Source of the DNA: Antedon mediterranea
Lineage: Eukaryota; Echinodermata; Crinoidea; Comatulida; Antedonidae
Direction of reading: 5' to 3'
NCBI RefSeq assembly: GCF_964355755.1
Contig: NC_092674.1
Coordinates: 19,239,001-19,303,000 of the forward strand
DNA length: 64,000 nucleotides
A program made the position numbers and the translations under genes. The notes under the pieces are model-generated. The model saw only the letters and a program-made list of their open reading frames with translations, was not told the DNA's origin and made no database searches. Positions 12,301 through 22,732 of the stretch are shown in pieces. Each line of letters starts with the position of its first letter. Within the stretch, counting starts at the first letter, position 1.

Positions 12301-15300
12301 ATAAATAATACCATCAATCGTTCTTTTGTGTAGGAATTGGATGAAAAACTGAAAGTGGAAAAGATGAAAGATATCGTTTCTCGAATAGCAGAGAGAGGTG
12401 GTAAATTGCAATTAAAAACCATCAATATTATCATACTAAACACTGTACCTTGTTAGATTAATAATTATTTGTGTCTCAGGTTAAAAAAGAACATAGATAA
12501 AAATAAAATAATTAAATTATAAATATAACCATGTCAATTTCTGTATTAAATATTAAACGAATTGAGCACAAAGATGTTCTAATATTGATTACTCGTGAAA
12601 GAAGCACAGTAACATAATAAAAGATAAAAGCTTTTGTAATATCAACCTTTAGTTTCCACTTATTTTTTCGGATTATTTACATCAAAGAATGTCCTATTTT
12701 TCCTTCTTTATGTAATTAATTTTTACTACTTAGAAACATTTGTTGAACTGGAAGACTGTAGACGAAGGATGTATACTTTAGAAAGAGATATGACTTACAT
12801 TGAGAAAGAGATAGAAGATCATCAAAAATTATTTGTTGGCTGTATAAAAGGAGTCAGGGAAGACTTTTTGTGAGTAAATTAACTTTTGTGTTGCTGCTAT
12901 GTTAAGCAAGGTATAACATGATATAACATGCTTAGAACAATGTGGGTTATCTTCAATTATTATGTGAAAGTATCTCGGGAGAGAAAGCTTTGGACAGTAA
13001 AGACAATATATTTATTCGATCATAAGATTTTGTTTTTACTAACTGATTGTTTTACTTTGTCAACAACACATTTTACAAATTCTTTTAACAAATATAAATT
13101 CAAATACAGAAAATGCGAAAAAAACCCAAAATGTTTTAAATTAGTTTTGATAATTACTTTTCAATAATATCGCGATAAAGTTAAATTTCCTGTATTAATA
13201 TCGATTTCAATTAAATTAAATTTACTTAATGAGCTTAATTGAACAGGCCCTAATGTAATTTGAAAATATTTGTTTAGTTATAATGTATTAAGGAGAGAAT
13301 TGGAATGCCATGATGCTTCGTTCTTCAAGCAACGTCGCCAGAAGTCGTAGAAGTACAAGTTTCTCTTCTTTACTAAGAGAAACAGATTTCACTAACTATA
13401 CTATTAAGATAATGTAAAATTAAATTGACATTTTTATTAAATTTATTTATTTTGGTATACCGGTACTGTATTATAATAATATTAGATTTATCAAACTTCA
13501 ATATTTAAATTAAAACAGTTAGATTGCAAATTGATGCACTAAAATTACATAAAACCAAACAACTGGAATGGCCGTGCCATAATTAATTATCTAAAAATTG
13601 GAAAACTGAATTGCAGTGTATTACACTAAAATTGCTTAATGCCATGTCATTAATTTATTTAAATAATAATTGTTATTATGTTTTTGCGAGGGTCCCTATG
13701 ATCAGCTTCGGATGGATGGACCTCGGTAAATATTGTTGAAATAAATGAATAGATCAATTGCACAGAATGTATTCATTCAATTAATTGTTACATTACATTA
13801 GGACAATCGTAGAAAGGGATAAAGAAAATGGAACAGTGGACAAAGATGATGTAAGGAAGATGACACTTATAATGGACGCAATTTACAATGGTGTTCGTTC
13901 TGGACGTTTAGATATAACAAAAGCTGATTTGCCATTACATTACATAGCACTAGAAGAGGTTAGTTGATTCTGTATCTGTACTAAGCTCAATTGTGTGGTG
14001 TTTGTTAACGATACTTATGATTATCAGCGAAGTATGTATTGATCCCGGGTATACAGTTCATTGAAATGAAGCAAATGTCACTATTGGTATAAAATACACT
14101 TACTACCATTATCCACTTTCATACAGTTCAAGTCCTGTTTTGATTATTTATGGCAAATATATTTTGTATTATCTTAGGAAATTACCGGACATCCTTCAAA
14201 GAAGAAAATTACAAAGACGTAAGCTAGTTCTTTTTTTATAGATCTGTAAATTATTTTCAAATATCTTACAAATACATGCAATTTGTTGTTCTTTCTTCCT
14301 CATTCTTTAACCACATTGTGATCTTTTTCTCATTTTACGCCTATGTTTATATATAGGCCTAAAATATAAAATATTAACCATTCGAAAACCAACTAACGTA
14401 ATCGAATTATGTATATGTGTAAGAGTTTAAATGATTGTCATTTTCCTCTCGTAAATTATTTGCTGCAAACATTTCCAGTCAATACTTGCATATTCAAGCA
14501 GTTATTCCCGTTGAATCAAGGTATGAACGAATTATAATAGTTCACATGTTTGCTGTTATTATACGATTTTCTGACCATGTACAGTATTTCTTGCTGTATG
14601 TTACGTCCTTTTTTAAAAAATGAAAATAGTATCAGTTAGTGTAGTGCACTGTTATTGTTTTCTCCCAATATACAATACATCGACGCAGGACATATTTCCG
14701 ACATGACATACAGAGAGGAGTGCCAACGAATTTATCCTTAATACATTGATGTGAAAAAAGCTCTTGTAAAATTGTGTGAGAGAGCCAGATGATAACAATT
14801 CCTATTTGATTTCATAGTAGAAATAGTAGTAGGACAAACTATAATGGTAGTTCAGTTGAAAACATTATAATTAGGCTACTGTATATTAGGCTACTGTATA
14901 TTAGGCTACTGTAAATTAGGCTACTGTATATTAGGCTACTGTATAATAGGCTACTGTATATTAGGCTACTGTATATTAGGCTACTGTATATTAGGCTACT
15001 GTATATTAGGCTACTGTATATTAGGCTACTGTATATTAGGCTACTGTATATTAGGCTACTGTATATTAGGCTACTGTATATTAGGCTACTGTATATTAGG
15101 CTACTGTATATTAGGCTACTGTATATTAGGCTACTGTATATTAGGCTACTGTATATTAGGCTACTGTATATTAGGTTACTGTATATTAGGCTACTGTATA
15201 TTAGGCTACTGTATATTAGGCTACTGTATATTAGGCTACTGTATATTCCAGAAACGATATTAAATAACTGCTTATGAGATCGCCTTGGTGAGAAAAATAC

Positions 15301-17146
15301 GTTGTTGGTTTTATGTGTCTTTTAATATTCAATTGCACCCGAGTCATGTAGTGTAATGCATTTTACTTATTTTTACATCGTATTTTGTGTCGTTTTTACT
15401 TTAATGCTGTATGTTATTTTTTTGTCTATACTGCTGTGTATATTTTATTCCGCTACGGCGATCGTTCGAAATCACATTAAAAACTATATACTGCTCTAAC
15501 AAATGATATTCCATAGCAGGTTTAAAAATTATACATAAACGGGGGGGTTTTAGACCAAATACCGATTATGTATGCGTCTTGGAAATCCCTCTAATTTCTA
15601 ATTTAAAAGTTATATTTATATATGTTATTAGTTAGTTACGATTGTACTTATTTTTTGTGTCATTTTGTTTTTCATTGTAACAGTAAATTGCGTCCTGTTG
15701 AAAAACACCTTGAAGGAATTGATACATGCGATAAGAAAAATGAGAGAGTGAAAGATGAGAGGTTACATCAATCACGCATAACTACATCTTCAACACCTTC
15801 TTGTCCCTCTGCTCACCCACCAACGGTCCTTGTTGTTCCCGAATCGACAGATGAGCCTAACCTTACAATTCAGTCGGCAAAAACACGAATACGTAGTGGA
15901 CGTCCAAGAACTTCTTCTAAAAGTCCACGCCTCAGACCTAAAACTGCAAAGAATATAACGAATCCAGGTTCCAATGAACGAATGAATAAAACAAACAATG
16001 GACAAATAAGAGTAAACTCTACACAAAAGCACAATTCCAGAAGAGCATCGACATATTCATTTTCAACAGCAAACTTTGCCGGTATATATTTTAAGAATGT
16101 TACATATAGTATACGAATAGAAAATTTGACATAATTTCTATTAGGCCCAAAACATCACACTTATCTTTAAATTTGTTTACAGAACACCACACAGAACTTA
16201 TAAATATCAGAACTGGCCAATTAAACATTAAGGAATCAATGAAGCTATTCAAGTGTTATACTAAAGAGCAGGTACGTCATAATAATGATAATTAATAACA
16301 AATTATTGAATGGTATTATAATATACATTATAATATAAATTATAATAGGCCTTTGTAGAATTTGCGCGAATGGAATACCTGCACACAAGTGTAATTGTGT
16401 AAAAAAGATGATAATATGTTTCTCTAATGAGAGTGTGATGAATATGACTTGTTGTCACAGAGTTAGATAAGGATTTTGTTTCAAAACCCTAACACCTATT
16501 GATGAGTATCTTGACGAATCTTATGAAATTATGTTTGTGAACATTTGGACTATAAGTGACATAGATGCGTCATGGGTTTCTATATTTCTTTTTAGATTTT
16601 GGAACATTACAACATGTTTATAAAATACGATACAAGTAAGGATTATTCTCTGGACCTTAGTGAAACAAGTGAAGCAATTCATTCAACTGTTGGTGATTAT
16701 TATACACAAGAACAAATAAAGGTATATAGGTCTAGTGAATGCTATCATTATAACTCATGAGAGAAAATCACTGATTCGTTCTTGTTATCTGTCTGATCAA
16801 GGAAAGCCTTATGTGAGGCTAATAAGGCAACAGAAAGTAGCGTGTCCATGAGAATTTCACCATCTGTGTTGCTAATACATCTTCGTCTTGACTAAATGAA
16901 TATTACCGGAGACCAATAACATTGTACTATTTTTACACCTCCTGCAATACTTGACATTTTAATTTCCGTTTCTTGTAGGAGGTTATGGAGGAAGTGGATG
17001 TAAATCACTCAAACTCAATTGATTTTTATGAATACCTAGGTATAGCATCTATGTTAAAGCAACGATCAGGCAATTCAAAGGTTTTCAAAAGTGGTATTGT
17101 TAGGCATGGAGGAACATCAGTATCAAAAATGTGTGTTGTGCAATAA
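9362..17146 (+). CDS. Multi-exon coiled-coil protein with C-terminal EF-hand-like domains
   Basis: I assembled 14 exons from splice sites with compatible phases: 9362-9582, 10290-10445, 11116-11167, 11568-11706, 12084-12237, 12334-12400, 12734-12869, 13278-13346, 13802-13958, 14178-14218, 15684-16081, 16183-16271, 16596-16721, 16979-17146. The N-terminal exon(s) are missing, because the first listed exon starts in phase 1. The first eight exons encode a charged, heptad-rich coiled coil (Lys/Glu-rich, e.g. EKEKKILLENVAQHEKELEK). Exon 11 is a basic, Ser/Thr/Pro-rich linker. The last two exons carry EF-hand-like loops, DTSKDYSLDLSE and DVNHSNSIDFYE, so Ca2+ binding is predicted. The 13346/13802 junction uses a weak donor (gtagaa); if it is not used, the frame ends at a TAG at 13348-13350 and there are two genes. 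The architecture would fit a cytoskeletal or ciliary protein, but I cannot name a family. Confidence 0.7.
10644..10676. repeat. Palindrome with 10-bp GC-rich arms inside an intron
   Basis: GGGCCGATAC and GTATCGGCCC flank an inner segment that is itself nearly self-complementary (CTATAGTACTATA). It directly follows about 130 bp of degenerate short repeats built on 'ggtggcaaatggcc'. It lies in the intron after the exon ending at 10445. Confidence 0.55.
14871..15246 (+). repeat. 15-bp minisatellite, about 25 copies, intronic
   Basis: The unit 'attaggctactgtat' is repeated head to tail almost without variation; a few units carry single changes such as 'gtaaat' or 'ggttact'. It lies in the 1.47-kb intron between the exons ending at 14218 and starting at 15684. 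Such uniformity implies recent expansion or homogenisation, so copy number is probably polymorphic. Confidence 0.95.
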
Positions 17147-18003
17147 CTAATTAATCGTCGAATATAAAACAAATAGGTCGAAATAACTTACTATTTTATT
17201 AAAGGCCAAGTTCAGATAAAAAGAGTAACATCGAGGAATTTTTCCTTTCATAAAATAACGTGTGGATAGTAATTTATTTAATTACGCTTAATATCAAGTT
17301 AAAAGTAAACATTCTATGTGTGGAATACTACATTACTCGCGTATTGTTTAGAGAGCCTGGAAGGTGATACATTCTATTTAGTTTATTCAGTTTATCTCTG
17401 GTTAGCCTATAAGTTGTCTTTTATATGTATTTTCTATCTCAATAATACCTTGCAACAACCAATACAATTACAATAAGCAAATACTGACCAATAATAGATG
17501 TGTGAAATCCCAATATAGAAACTCCTTAATTTTACCATTGGTATAATGATAGGCCTCGTCTGTAGTTTATTATAAACAATTATTATCTTGAATAAATTAA
17601 TTCTACAAACAGACGCTTTTCCAAAAAGTGGTAATACTAAACAATGTGTGTTGTGAAATAACATGTGTTGCTTCAAGCCATATTCCCTATTAGTTAAACA
17701 AAGTTAAAAGGAGGTATATTATGAAATGGACAAAATTTGAAAATATTTGGGTCAACAAATTTCAGCTAAAAAAGGTAATGGTGGTCTAACAAACAATATT
17801 GATTCTACATTCTACACGCACGACTACTCAAATTTGCCAGGCAAATCCATTAAATACATCTTAGTTGTGTCACCAAGTATTAGGAAACTTTATTCAATGT
17901 TCCGAATGAAATCAACCGATCACCAAAAAGTTAATTCAAATAATATTTATAAAATAAACATATACAACAAACAACATACATGGCTGCAGTCAAATTTGAG
18001 TTA
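17147..18003. other. 3' flank of the EF-hand gene, no gene recognised
   Basis: Sequence after the TAA at 17144-17146 holds no AATAAA close by; an ATTAAA-like variant is near 17195. ORFs at 17434-17676 (minus) and 17747-18004 (plus) are low-complexity and show no domain or splice-site support. Confidence 0.45.
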
Positions 18004-18700
18004 GTGTTTACCGACCGCCTAACCGACCGACCAACCATCCGACCAACCGACCGACATAGTGAGCTGTAGAGTAGAGTAAAAATACTACAGTGGATGCTGC
18101 AATTTGCTTTAAAGGAGAAGGTGTTAGATGAAAAAGGAACTCTTATAGATTATCAGAAGAGGTGGCAAGAGGAGAAAACCAAGGGTTGAAAAGAGAAAGC
18201 CCTACATGGAGATTCTTGATGATATTATTAAAGAAAGGTTGTAAAACAGAAATCGGGCAAAAAGAGTGCATATTAAGGTTTAACGCTTAAAATTGCCTGA
18301 AACGTACTTTAATTTCATCGAAAATAAATTTGGACACTTTTAAGCTCGTGTACGCATGCGTTATCTGCCCTACGCACGTATTTGTATTTCCATATGATGA
18401 AATTTGACCTGACATTTATGAATACTAAATGTTATTTAATTGTGATTCATGCTTGTGAAGATATGATTACAAACGTGATTTTGTTAAATCGTGCGTAGAC
18501 CGCGTAATTTTTGATTTCGCACCGTGAAAACATAACCACATCGATTCCTGGCCATAAGGAATATACTGTAAACAATTGACTTAGCTGGATGAAACTGATA
18601 TCAAGACAATGCCATATACAACTTAGTGTTTACCGACCGACCGACCAACGGACCAACCGACCGACATAGTGAGCTGTAGAGTCGCGTTGCACGCGACTAA
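18004..18700 (+). repeat. Dispersed repeat family R2, copy 1
   Basis: Both ends carry the same block 'tttaccgaccg..', a run of CCGA/CCAA units, then 'gacatagtgagctgtagag'. The right end closes with the short palindrome 'gtcgcgttgcacgcgac'. The interior (about 18270-18620) is found inverted at 38140-38560, including the segment around 'cgattcctggcc'. A fragment of one end lies at 36088-36155. No intact ORF, so R2 is probably a non-autonomous element. Confidence 0.75.
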
Positions 18701-19210
18701 AATTAAAGGAAAGAAAAGAAGAAAACTTTTCACTTCAAACGTTTCAATTTGAGAATAACAATTCTCATAATTAGGCTAGTTAAATATTAATTACTAGAAT
18801 AATCAAATGAAATAACGTTCCAATCCATTAATTATTTAATGAAGATTATCCCGCCAAATACCTTAAAACACCAATCTCGTAAAAAAAACCGGCATAGATA
18901 GAATCTGAAAATAAATGACAATAGTAGCTCAATTAAAAATAAATGAGTAAATTTAGTCAAATTCTTTATTCATTCCACGTCGGGAAATTTAAAAAACCGT
19001 ATAAACAATATAAATAAACACATACGGTAGTAATAAAAAAAAACACAAAAATTAAATCAGATTTAAATACACGAACCTTTAATCTTATTGACAGCTTGGT
19101 ATTGGTAGTTCAATAGTAAACTATTTATCAGCTATCATGCTTTCTTAAAGATAAATTGTTTGAAGATATAAAAAGTATTACTATTCCTACTATATTCCTT
19201 CTGATAAACT
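18701..19210. other. AT-rich non-coding DNA left of the virus-like cluster
   Basis: Strongly A/T-biased, with no ORF, RNA or repeat I could recognise. It contrasts sharply in composition with the sequence from about 19455 onward. Confidence 0.5.
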
Positions 19211-19425
19211 AGATGGTACGCTTGCTTCGCTCGCGTTCTTTCTATAGTTCTCGACAATACACAGTAATTTCAGCGTAAAAAATGGCGGATTCAAATGTAC
19301 GTACCGCAGGACTAATACATGTCGTTTGCAGGAACGAATACATAGACAGGTTTATGTAGTAAAATAAAATTAGCACCCTGAGAATTACTTGAGTCCAATT
19401 TAAATTTAGCTGGTTGTAACTTTTT
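19211..19425 (-). repeat. R1 fragment (3' part), inverted, abutting the virus-like cluster
   Basis: Read on the minus strand this matches the tail of R1: 'aattctcagggtgctaat', then 'tattcgttcctg', 'acgctgaaattactgtgtatt', and the terminal 'agatggt'/'accatct' region. Similarity stops near 19425, about 30 bp before GC content rises. The R1 copy is therefore truncated close to the junction. Confidence 0.7.
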
Positions 19426-19482
19426 AAAAGATTTGTTGTGTTCGGCTTACGTGAGAAAAAAGTGTTGGGCTGCACGCTGCGC

Positions 19483-20250
19483 TCACCGGTTCGAAGACTT
19501 TGTCATCGACACCACTCGACCGTCCACGTAGATCATGGAGTCTTCGCTGTGTCCTTCGTCGCTTGGCACGGGAGGGTATCCTATACTGATCCTACCCGTT
19601 TCGATGTCGGTTCGCATGTAGACGGGCACGTCGTCGATCGATCTGTCGTACGCTGGACCTTGGACGAGAACGTGACCGCCTTTGCGAGTGTCGTTGAAGA
19701 GAGAAAACGTGTAAATCTCGATGCCGTCCGAGTACAGCTTCATCTTGGAAAGGCAGGAGAATCCGTCCGCTTGGTCTTCGTGCGGCTCGTCGCATCGTTC
19801 GTTGGGTACCCAAGTCCTGTTGACAGCACGCATCATAAGAGAACGTCCTTCGTCCGAAACAATGTGGTATCCGGTGTCCGATGTGACCACGACGTCACCG
19901 AAGCTTAACTTGCACTTGGTCTCGCGTAAAAGGCCACCGGCACGTCTTAACCGAACGTGGTTCATCACGGTGATCGTCAAGAGCACGATTTGGACGAAGA
20001 ATAAAAGACCGGCGTAAATTCCCCAGTCACGTCTGCGTAAGTCGAAGTCACGCCCAGCCTTGCTGCGACCGGTCCTGCCAGCAACGTTTTTAGCAACCGA
20101 TCTATCGTTTCTCTTCGTGACAGGAGATCCGAGCGCATCGGTGCTGCCGACAGCATTGCCGATCTTAGCCCGTCCGAATGCACGATGCCTCCGACCGTCG
20201 TTGTCTTCTTCGATTTCGACGAACTTTTGTCTGTCGTCGTTTTCTGCCAT
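19483..20250 (-). CDS. Type II single-pass membrane protein, virus-like cluster
   Basis: A 255-aa ORF starts at a true ATG (20248-20250). The first ~76 residues are hydrophilic and strongly charged, rich in Arg, Asp and Lys. A single hydrophobic segment follows at about residues 77-97 (GIYAGLLFFVQIVLLTITVM), then a ~155-residue C-terminal domain with two possible N-glycosylation sites (NRT, NDT) and several cysteines. Positive charge on the N-terminal side of the segment favours a type II topology with the C-terminal domain outside. It is the leftmost gene of the cluster. I do not recognise the family. A plausible role is a virion or cell-surface protein, by inference only. Confidence 0.6.
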   Translation of the reverse strand: MAENDDRQKFVEIEEDNDGRRHRAFGRAKIGNAVGSTDALGSPVTKRNDRSVAKNVAGRTGRSKAGRDFDLRRRDWGIYAGLLFFVQIVLLTITVMNHVRLRRAGGLLRETKCKLSFGDVVVTSDTGYHIVSDEGRSLMMRAVNRTWVPNERCDEPHEDQADGFSCLSKMKLYSDGIEIYTFSLFNDTRKGGHVLVQGPAYDRSIDDVPVYMRTDIETGRISIGYPPVPSDEGHSEDSMIYVDGRVVSMTKSSNR

Positions 20251-20411
20251 TCTTGTTGACGACGTATATTGGCAAAGGTCCTGTTACGCAAACTCTCGGC
20301 GACCGAATCTTCGACGGAAAACACCGATAGCAAGCCAAACCTGACGTCGTGAATCAGTATCGAAAGACACGATAATAGGAGTGTCGAGAAGCAGAACACG
20401 TAGACTTTCAT
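19977..20411 (-). CDS. Signal-peptide ORF overlapping the membrane-protein gene
   Basis: A 144-aa ORF begins at an ATG at 20409-20411 with a clear signal-peptide-like start (MKVYVFCFSTLLLSC, then SILI). It runs into the membrane-protein gene in a different frame. The first ~53 codons are unique; the last ~90 overlap the start of the 255-aa ORF. The N-terminal hydrophobic stretch is hard to explain as chance in this GC-rich region, but the overlapped part is basic and Ser/Thr-rich and may be a shadow. Either two overlapping genes exist, or a frameshift has separated a signal peptide from a downstream reading frame. Confidence 0.4.
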   Translation of the reverse strand: MKVYVFCFSTLLLSCLSILIHDVRFGLLSVFSVEDSVAESLRNRTFANIRRQQEWQKTTTDKSSSKSKKTTTVGGIVHSDGLRSAMLSAAPMRSDLLSRRETIDRLLKTLLAGPVAARLGVTSTYADVTGEFTPVFYSSSKSCS

Positions 20412-20663
20412 CGCTGTGTTTGCAGAGTGTTGAACTGAAACGCTGACAAGATAATTTCTCGCTTACACTCGAAATCGGCAAACTCTCGTTTTTGCGAAGT
20501 TTAGTTTGCGACCGTCGGAACGAATAGCATAAAGAGAAAACTTTCGCAATCAGGCTTCAGTCACACGTAGACCTCGGAAGTTTATCGGTAAAGCGAATAC
20601 TTAAAAACTAAAAACTAAATACTAAAACAGACAGACTCGACTCGCCGCAAAAACGGCAACAAA
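20412..20663. promoter_or_regulatory. Divergent intergenic region between opposing virus-like genes
   Basis: About 250 bp separates the minus-strand ORF starting at 20411 from the plus-strand ORF starting at 20664, so it should hold two opposite promoters. I see no strong TATA box; the stretch 'actaaaaactaaatactaaaac' near 20610 is the most AT-rich part. Inferred from layout only. Confidence 0.35.
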
Positions 20664-20936
20664 ATGAAGTCGGAAGCACAGAGAATGATCGATGTATCGC
20701 TTCGAAAAATTGGTTGTCAACGCCGGAGAGAAAGTATGTGCCTACGAAAGAAAATACTTATAGTCAGTGTATTGTGTTTGGCCCAGCAAATATTTGACGA
20801 GGATATTATGACCTGGAAAAAAAAAAATTCTACATCGACGCCTCACGTGAAGACGACAGAGACTAAATGTGCGGAAGACGAGAACAAAGAACATCGAGAC
20901 CTGACGTCAGTGGCGAGAAAAATCAGCTTCGATTAA
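20664..20936 (+). CDS. Small protein with a hydrophobic N-terminal anchor, virus-like cluster
   Basis: A 90-aa ORF from a true ATG. After a basic stretch it has a hydrophobic segment at about residues 30-45 (KKILIVSVLCLAQQIF), then a hydrophilic Lys/Thr/Glu-rich tail. Translation could also begin at a second ATG just upstream of the hydrophobic segment (MCLRKK), which would make that segment a signal peptide or anchor at the very N-terminus. It is divergent from the signal-peptide ORF and upstream of two further plus-strand ORFs. I do not recognise the family. Confidence 0.45.
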   Translation: MKSEAQRMIDVSLRKIGCQRRRESMCLRKKILIVSVLCLAQQIFDEDIMTWKKKNSTSTPHVKTTETKCAEDENKEHRDLTSVARKISFD

Positions 20937-21085
20937 TATATGAAGAGGAAAGTACCGGACAGACCAGCATTTCTTGACACACATAAACCTTCATCGCAGA
21001 TGCAGGGCGAATAAAAAAAAAAAGAAAGATAAAAACCGCCGACGCGACATCTTGCTTATTACATCGGAAAATCGAATAAACAGAA

Positions 21086-21235
21086 ATGTTTACGGAGGCC
21101 GTGTGCGTTCCGATCAAAGCTTTGTCGACTACTTGCAAGATCGTCTGTTACATTTTTTGTCTCGCCATTTTAGGATGTGTCGGGTTCGCCATCTGGTGGA
21201 TTTTAAAATTCGTCGAAACGTTACGCAATATTTAA
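21086..21235 (+). CDS. 49-aa single-pass membrane protein, virus-like cluster
   Basis: The ORF runs from ATG at 21086 to TAA at 21233-21235. It starts MFTEAVCVPIKALSTT and then has an unbroken hydrophobic helix of about 23 residues rich in Ile, Leu, Cys and Trp (IVCYIFCLAILGCVGFAIWW), followed by a short basic tail. Small single-span proteins of this size are common in large DNA viruses. The longer ORF in another frame across the same bases (20974-21312) is basic, low in hydrophobic structure and ends in translated poly-G, so I regard it as a shadow. Confidence 0.5.
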   Translation: MFTEAVCVPIKALSTTCKIVCYIFCLAILGCVGFAIWWILKFVETLRNI

Positions 21236-21260
21236 ATCGCTGCGTTCGACGTCTGGAGAC

Positions 21261-21303
21261 GGGTGGGGGGGGGGGGGGTGGGGGAGGGGAGAGAGAGAGA
21301 GAG
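21261..21303. repeat. Poly-G / GA tract
   Basis: A long G run broken by two T residues and an A, followed by (GA)n. It lies in the gap before the broken gene at 21390. The G runs could form a quadruplex on the plus strand, and the length is likely unstable or affected by sequencing error. Confidence 0.85.
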
Positions 21304-21389
21304 GAAAAATAAAATATAATATCATTTTGTAAATAAACGAAGTTCATTCTCGTTTGAGAGTTTGTTCGGGACGGATCGAACGAATAAAC

Positions 21390-22334
21390 ATGAAGAGGAA
21401 CGTTCACGATCAGGATGGAGCTTTCGCTTCGATCATACAGAGACCTCGAAAATTGCGTAAAGAATGCTTTGTCGCCCGACCGACGGACTCGACTTGCCAC
21501 GCGGCGAGTCGTAGTGCTGTGACAAGATTCAGACAGAGGATGAACGCCGGAGCTGGCGTGTCTCTTGTGAAGTCGACGTGCATCGTGGACCGGATCGCCA
21601 AAGAACTGCGCAGGACGGAAGGCGAATCCGACATTCTCACGCGGATGGTGGAAAGGTACCACGAACGGAGGGCCAAAGGCGACGAGTCGGGTGCGACAGA
21701 AGACGAGATGATGTACGAGTACTACGTTCGTAGTGTGGTGACCGCCTTGTTAAACGAAAAAAGTCATTTCATCGATCGAGTACGAAACTTGCCAAACGAG
21801 TCTTTGAAACCGGATCCATGGACGATCGACGTTCTGCACTTTAACAGCTACGAGCACGGATACAGGAGCGACGTCAAATCGGTACTCCGTCCCTGCGCCT
21901 CTCCCGACTGCTTGTCGAGATACGTGCAAGGCGGTGGCGAAGAAAGTCCCACATTGGCGGAATGCATGAACGTAGACGCCATGAAAGTGGTCATCGGTGG
22001 TTGAAGTCTCGAAGACGTCGGAGCCTCCAATCATTACGGAAGGCCGTACTGCATACTGTGCCTGATAAGCAACGTATACTCGAGATGCATGGATCCGTTG
22101 GGAAGTCGCACCATGGATCTGTGCGAGTACGCCACTTCTTTCTCGTTTCGCATAGTCGACCTGAATCCTGATTACGAGGTGAAATGTCAGTTTACTATGG
22201 CGGAGTCAGGCGTTCAGCTCACTTACCACTACCTTAACGTTGATGGCGTCATCGATCTTCTCAGATGGGTGAAAGACAATCCTTCTGATCCTTACAGAAT
22301 AGATTTTTCCGTACTGATGAAAAAAGCGGACTGA
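21390..22334 (+). pseudogene. Cys-rich protein interrupted by one in-frame TGA, virus-like cluster
   Basis: The first true ATG is at 21390. The frame is open for 204 codons, meets a TGA at 22002-22004, then continues open in the same frame for 110 more codons to a TGA at 22332-22334. Codon use and composition are the same on both sides of the stop, and no frameshift is needed. This points to one ~314-codon gene hit by a single nonsense change. Potential metal-binding Cys/His residues occur on both sides (CASPDC, then a NHYGRPYCILC segment after the stop). A second ATG at 22089 could allow an 81-aa C-terminal product. The family is not recognised. Alternatives are a sequencing error, read-through, or two adjacent genes. 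Confidence 0.6.
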
Positions 22335-22732
22335 AAATGATACAAACAAATATTATTTTTTTTTCTTTAAATTTTGTTTTATTAAAAAAAAAAAAACCAA
22401 ACAACAATTACAGTCATGTATTTTTTTCTAATTACTTTCTTTGTAAGTGTCTATTTTTCGTTGGTGTAAAAAAGTTCTCATCACCAAAGTTGTTGAATGC
22501 ACGAAATTCTTTGTGAAATAGTTATTGCATGGTACATCATACCGTGTACATCATACACCGGTATGGTGTGTCGAAATTAATTAAATCGCTGTGTCGTTGC
22601 ATGGATTATTTAATTGTGTAAAATACGTCTTGTTTTTGCAAAGGGAGAAAAAAAAAAAAAAAATAAAATAACATTTTGTTATTCAATTTTCTTTTTCTTT
22701 TTTTTTTTTTAAAGGAAATCGAAACTTTTTTT
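22335..22732. other. Convergent intergenic gap with A/T homopolymers
   Basis: This lies between the 3' ends of the plus-strand broken gene and the minus-strand 289-aa gene. It contains T(8) and A(13) runs near 22358-22397 and again near 22650-22735, with AATAAA-like motifs readable on both strands, as expected for two facing poly(A) sites. No ORF of note. Confidence 0.5.

Noticed and set aside
9362-17146. Naming the coiled-coil/EF-hand gene as a dynein regulatory complex or other ciliary subunit
   Set aside because: The layout fits, but I could not match any diagnostic motif such as an IQ motif.
19438-19908. 156-codon plus-strand ORF over the membrane-protein gene
   Set aside because: The minus-strand ORF has a clear transmembrane helix and start; this one is Val/His/Arg-rich as expected of a shadow.
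20974-21312. 112-codon plus-strand ORF ending in poly-Gly
   Set aside because: Basic, low-complexity, translated through a poly-G tract; the 49-aa membrane ORF in another frame explains the region better.
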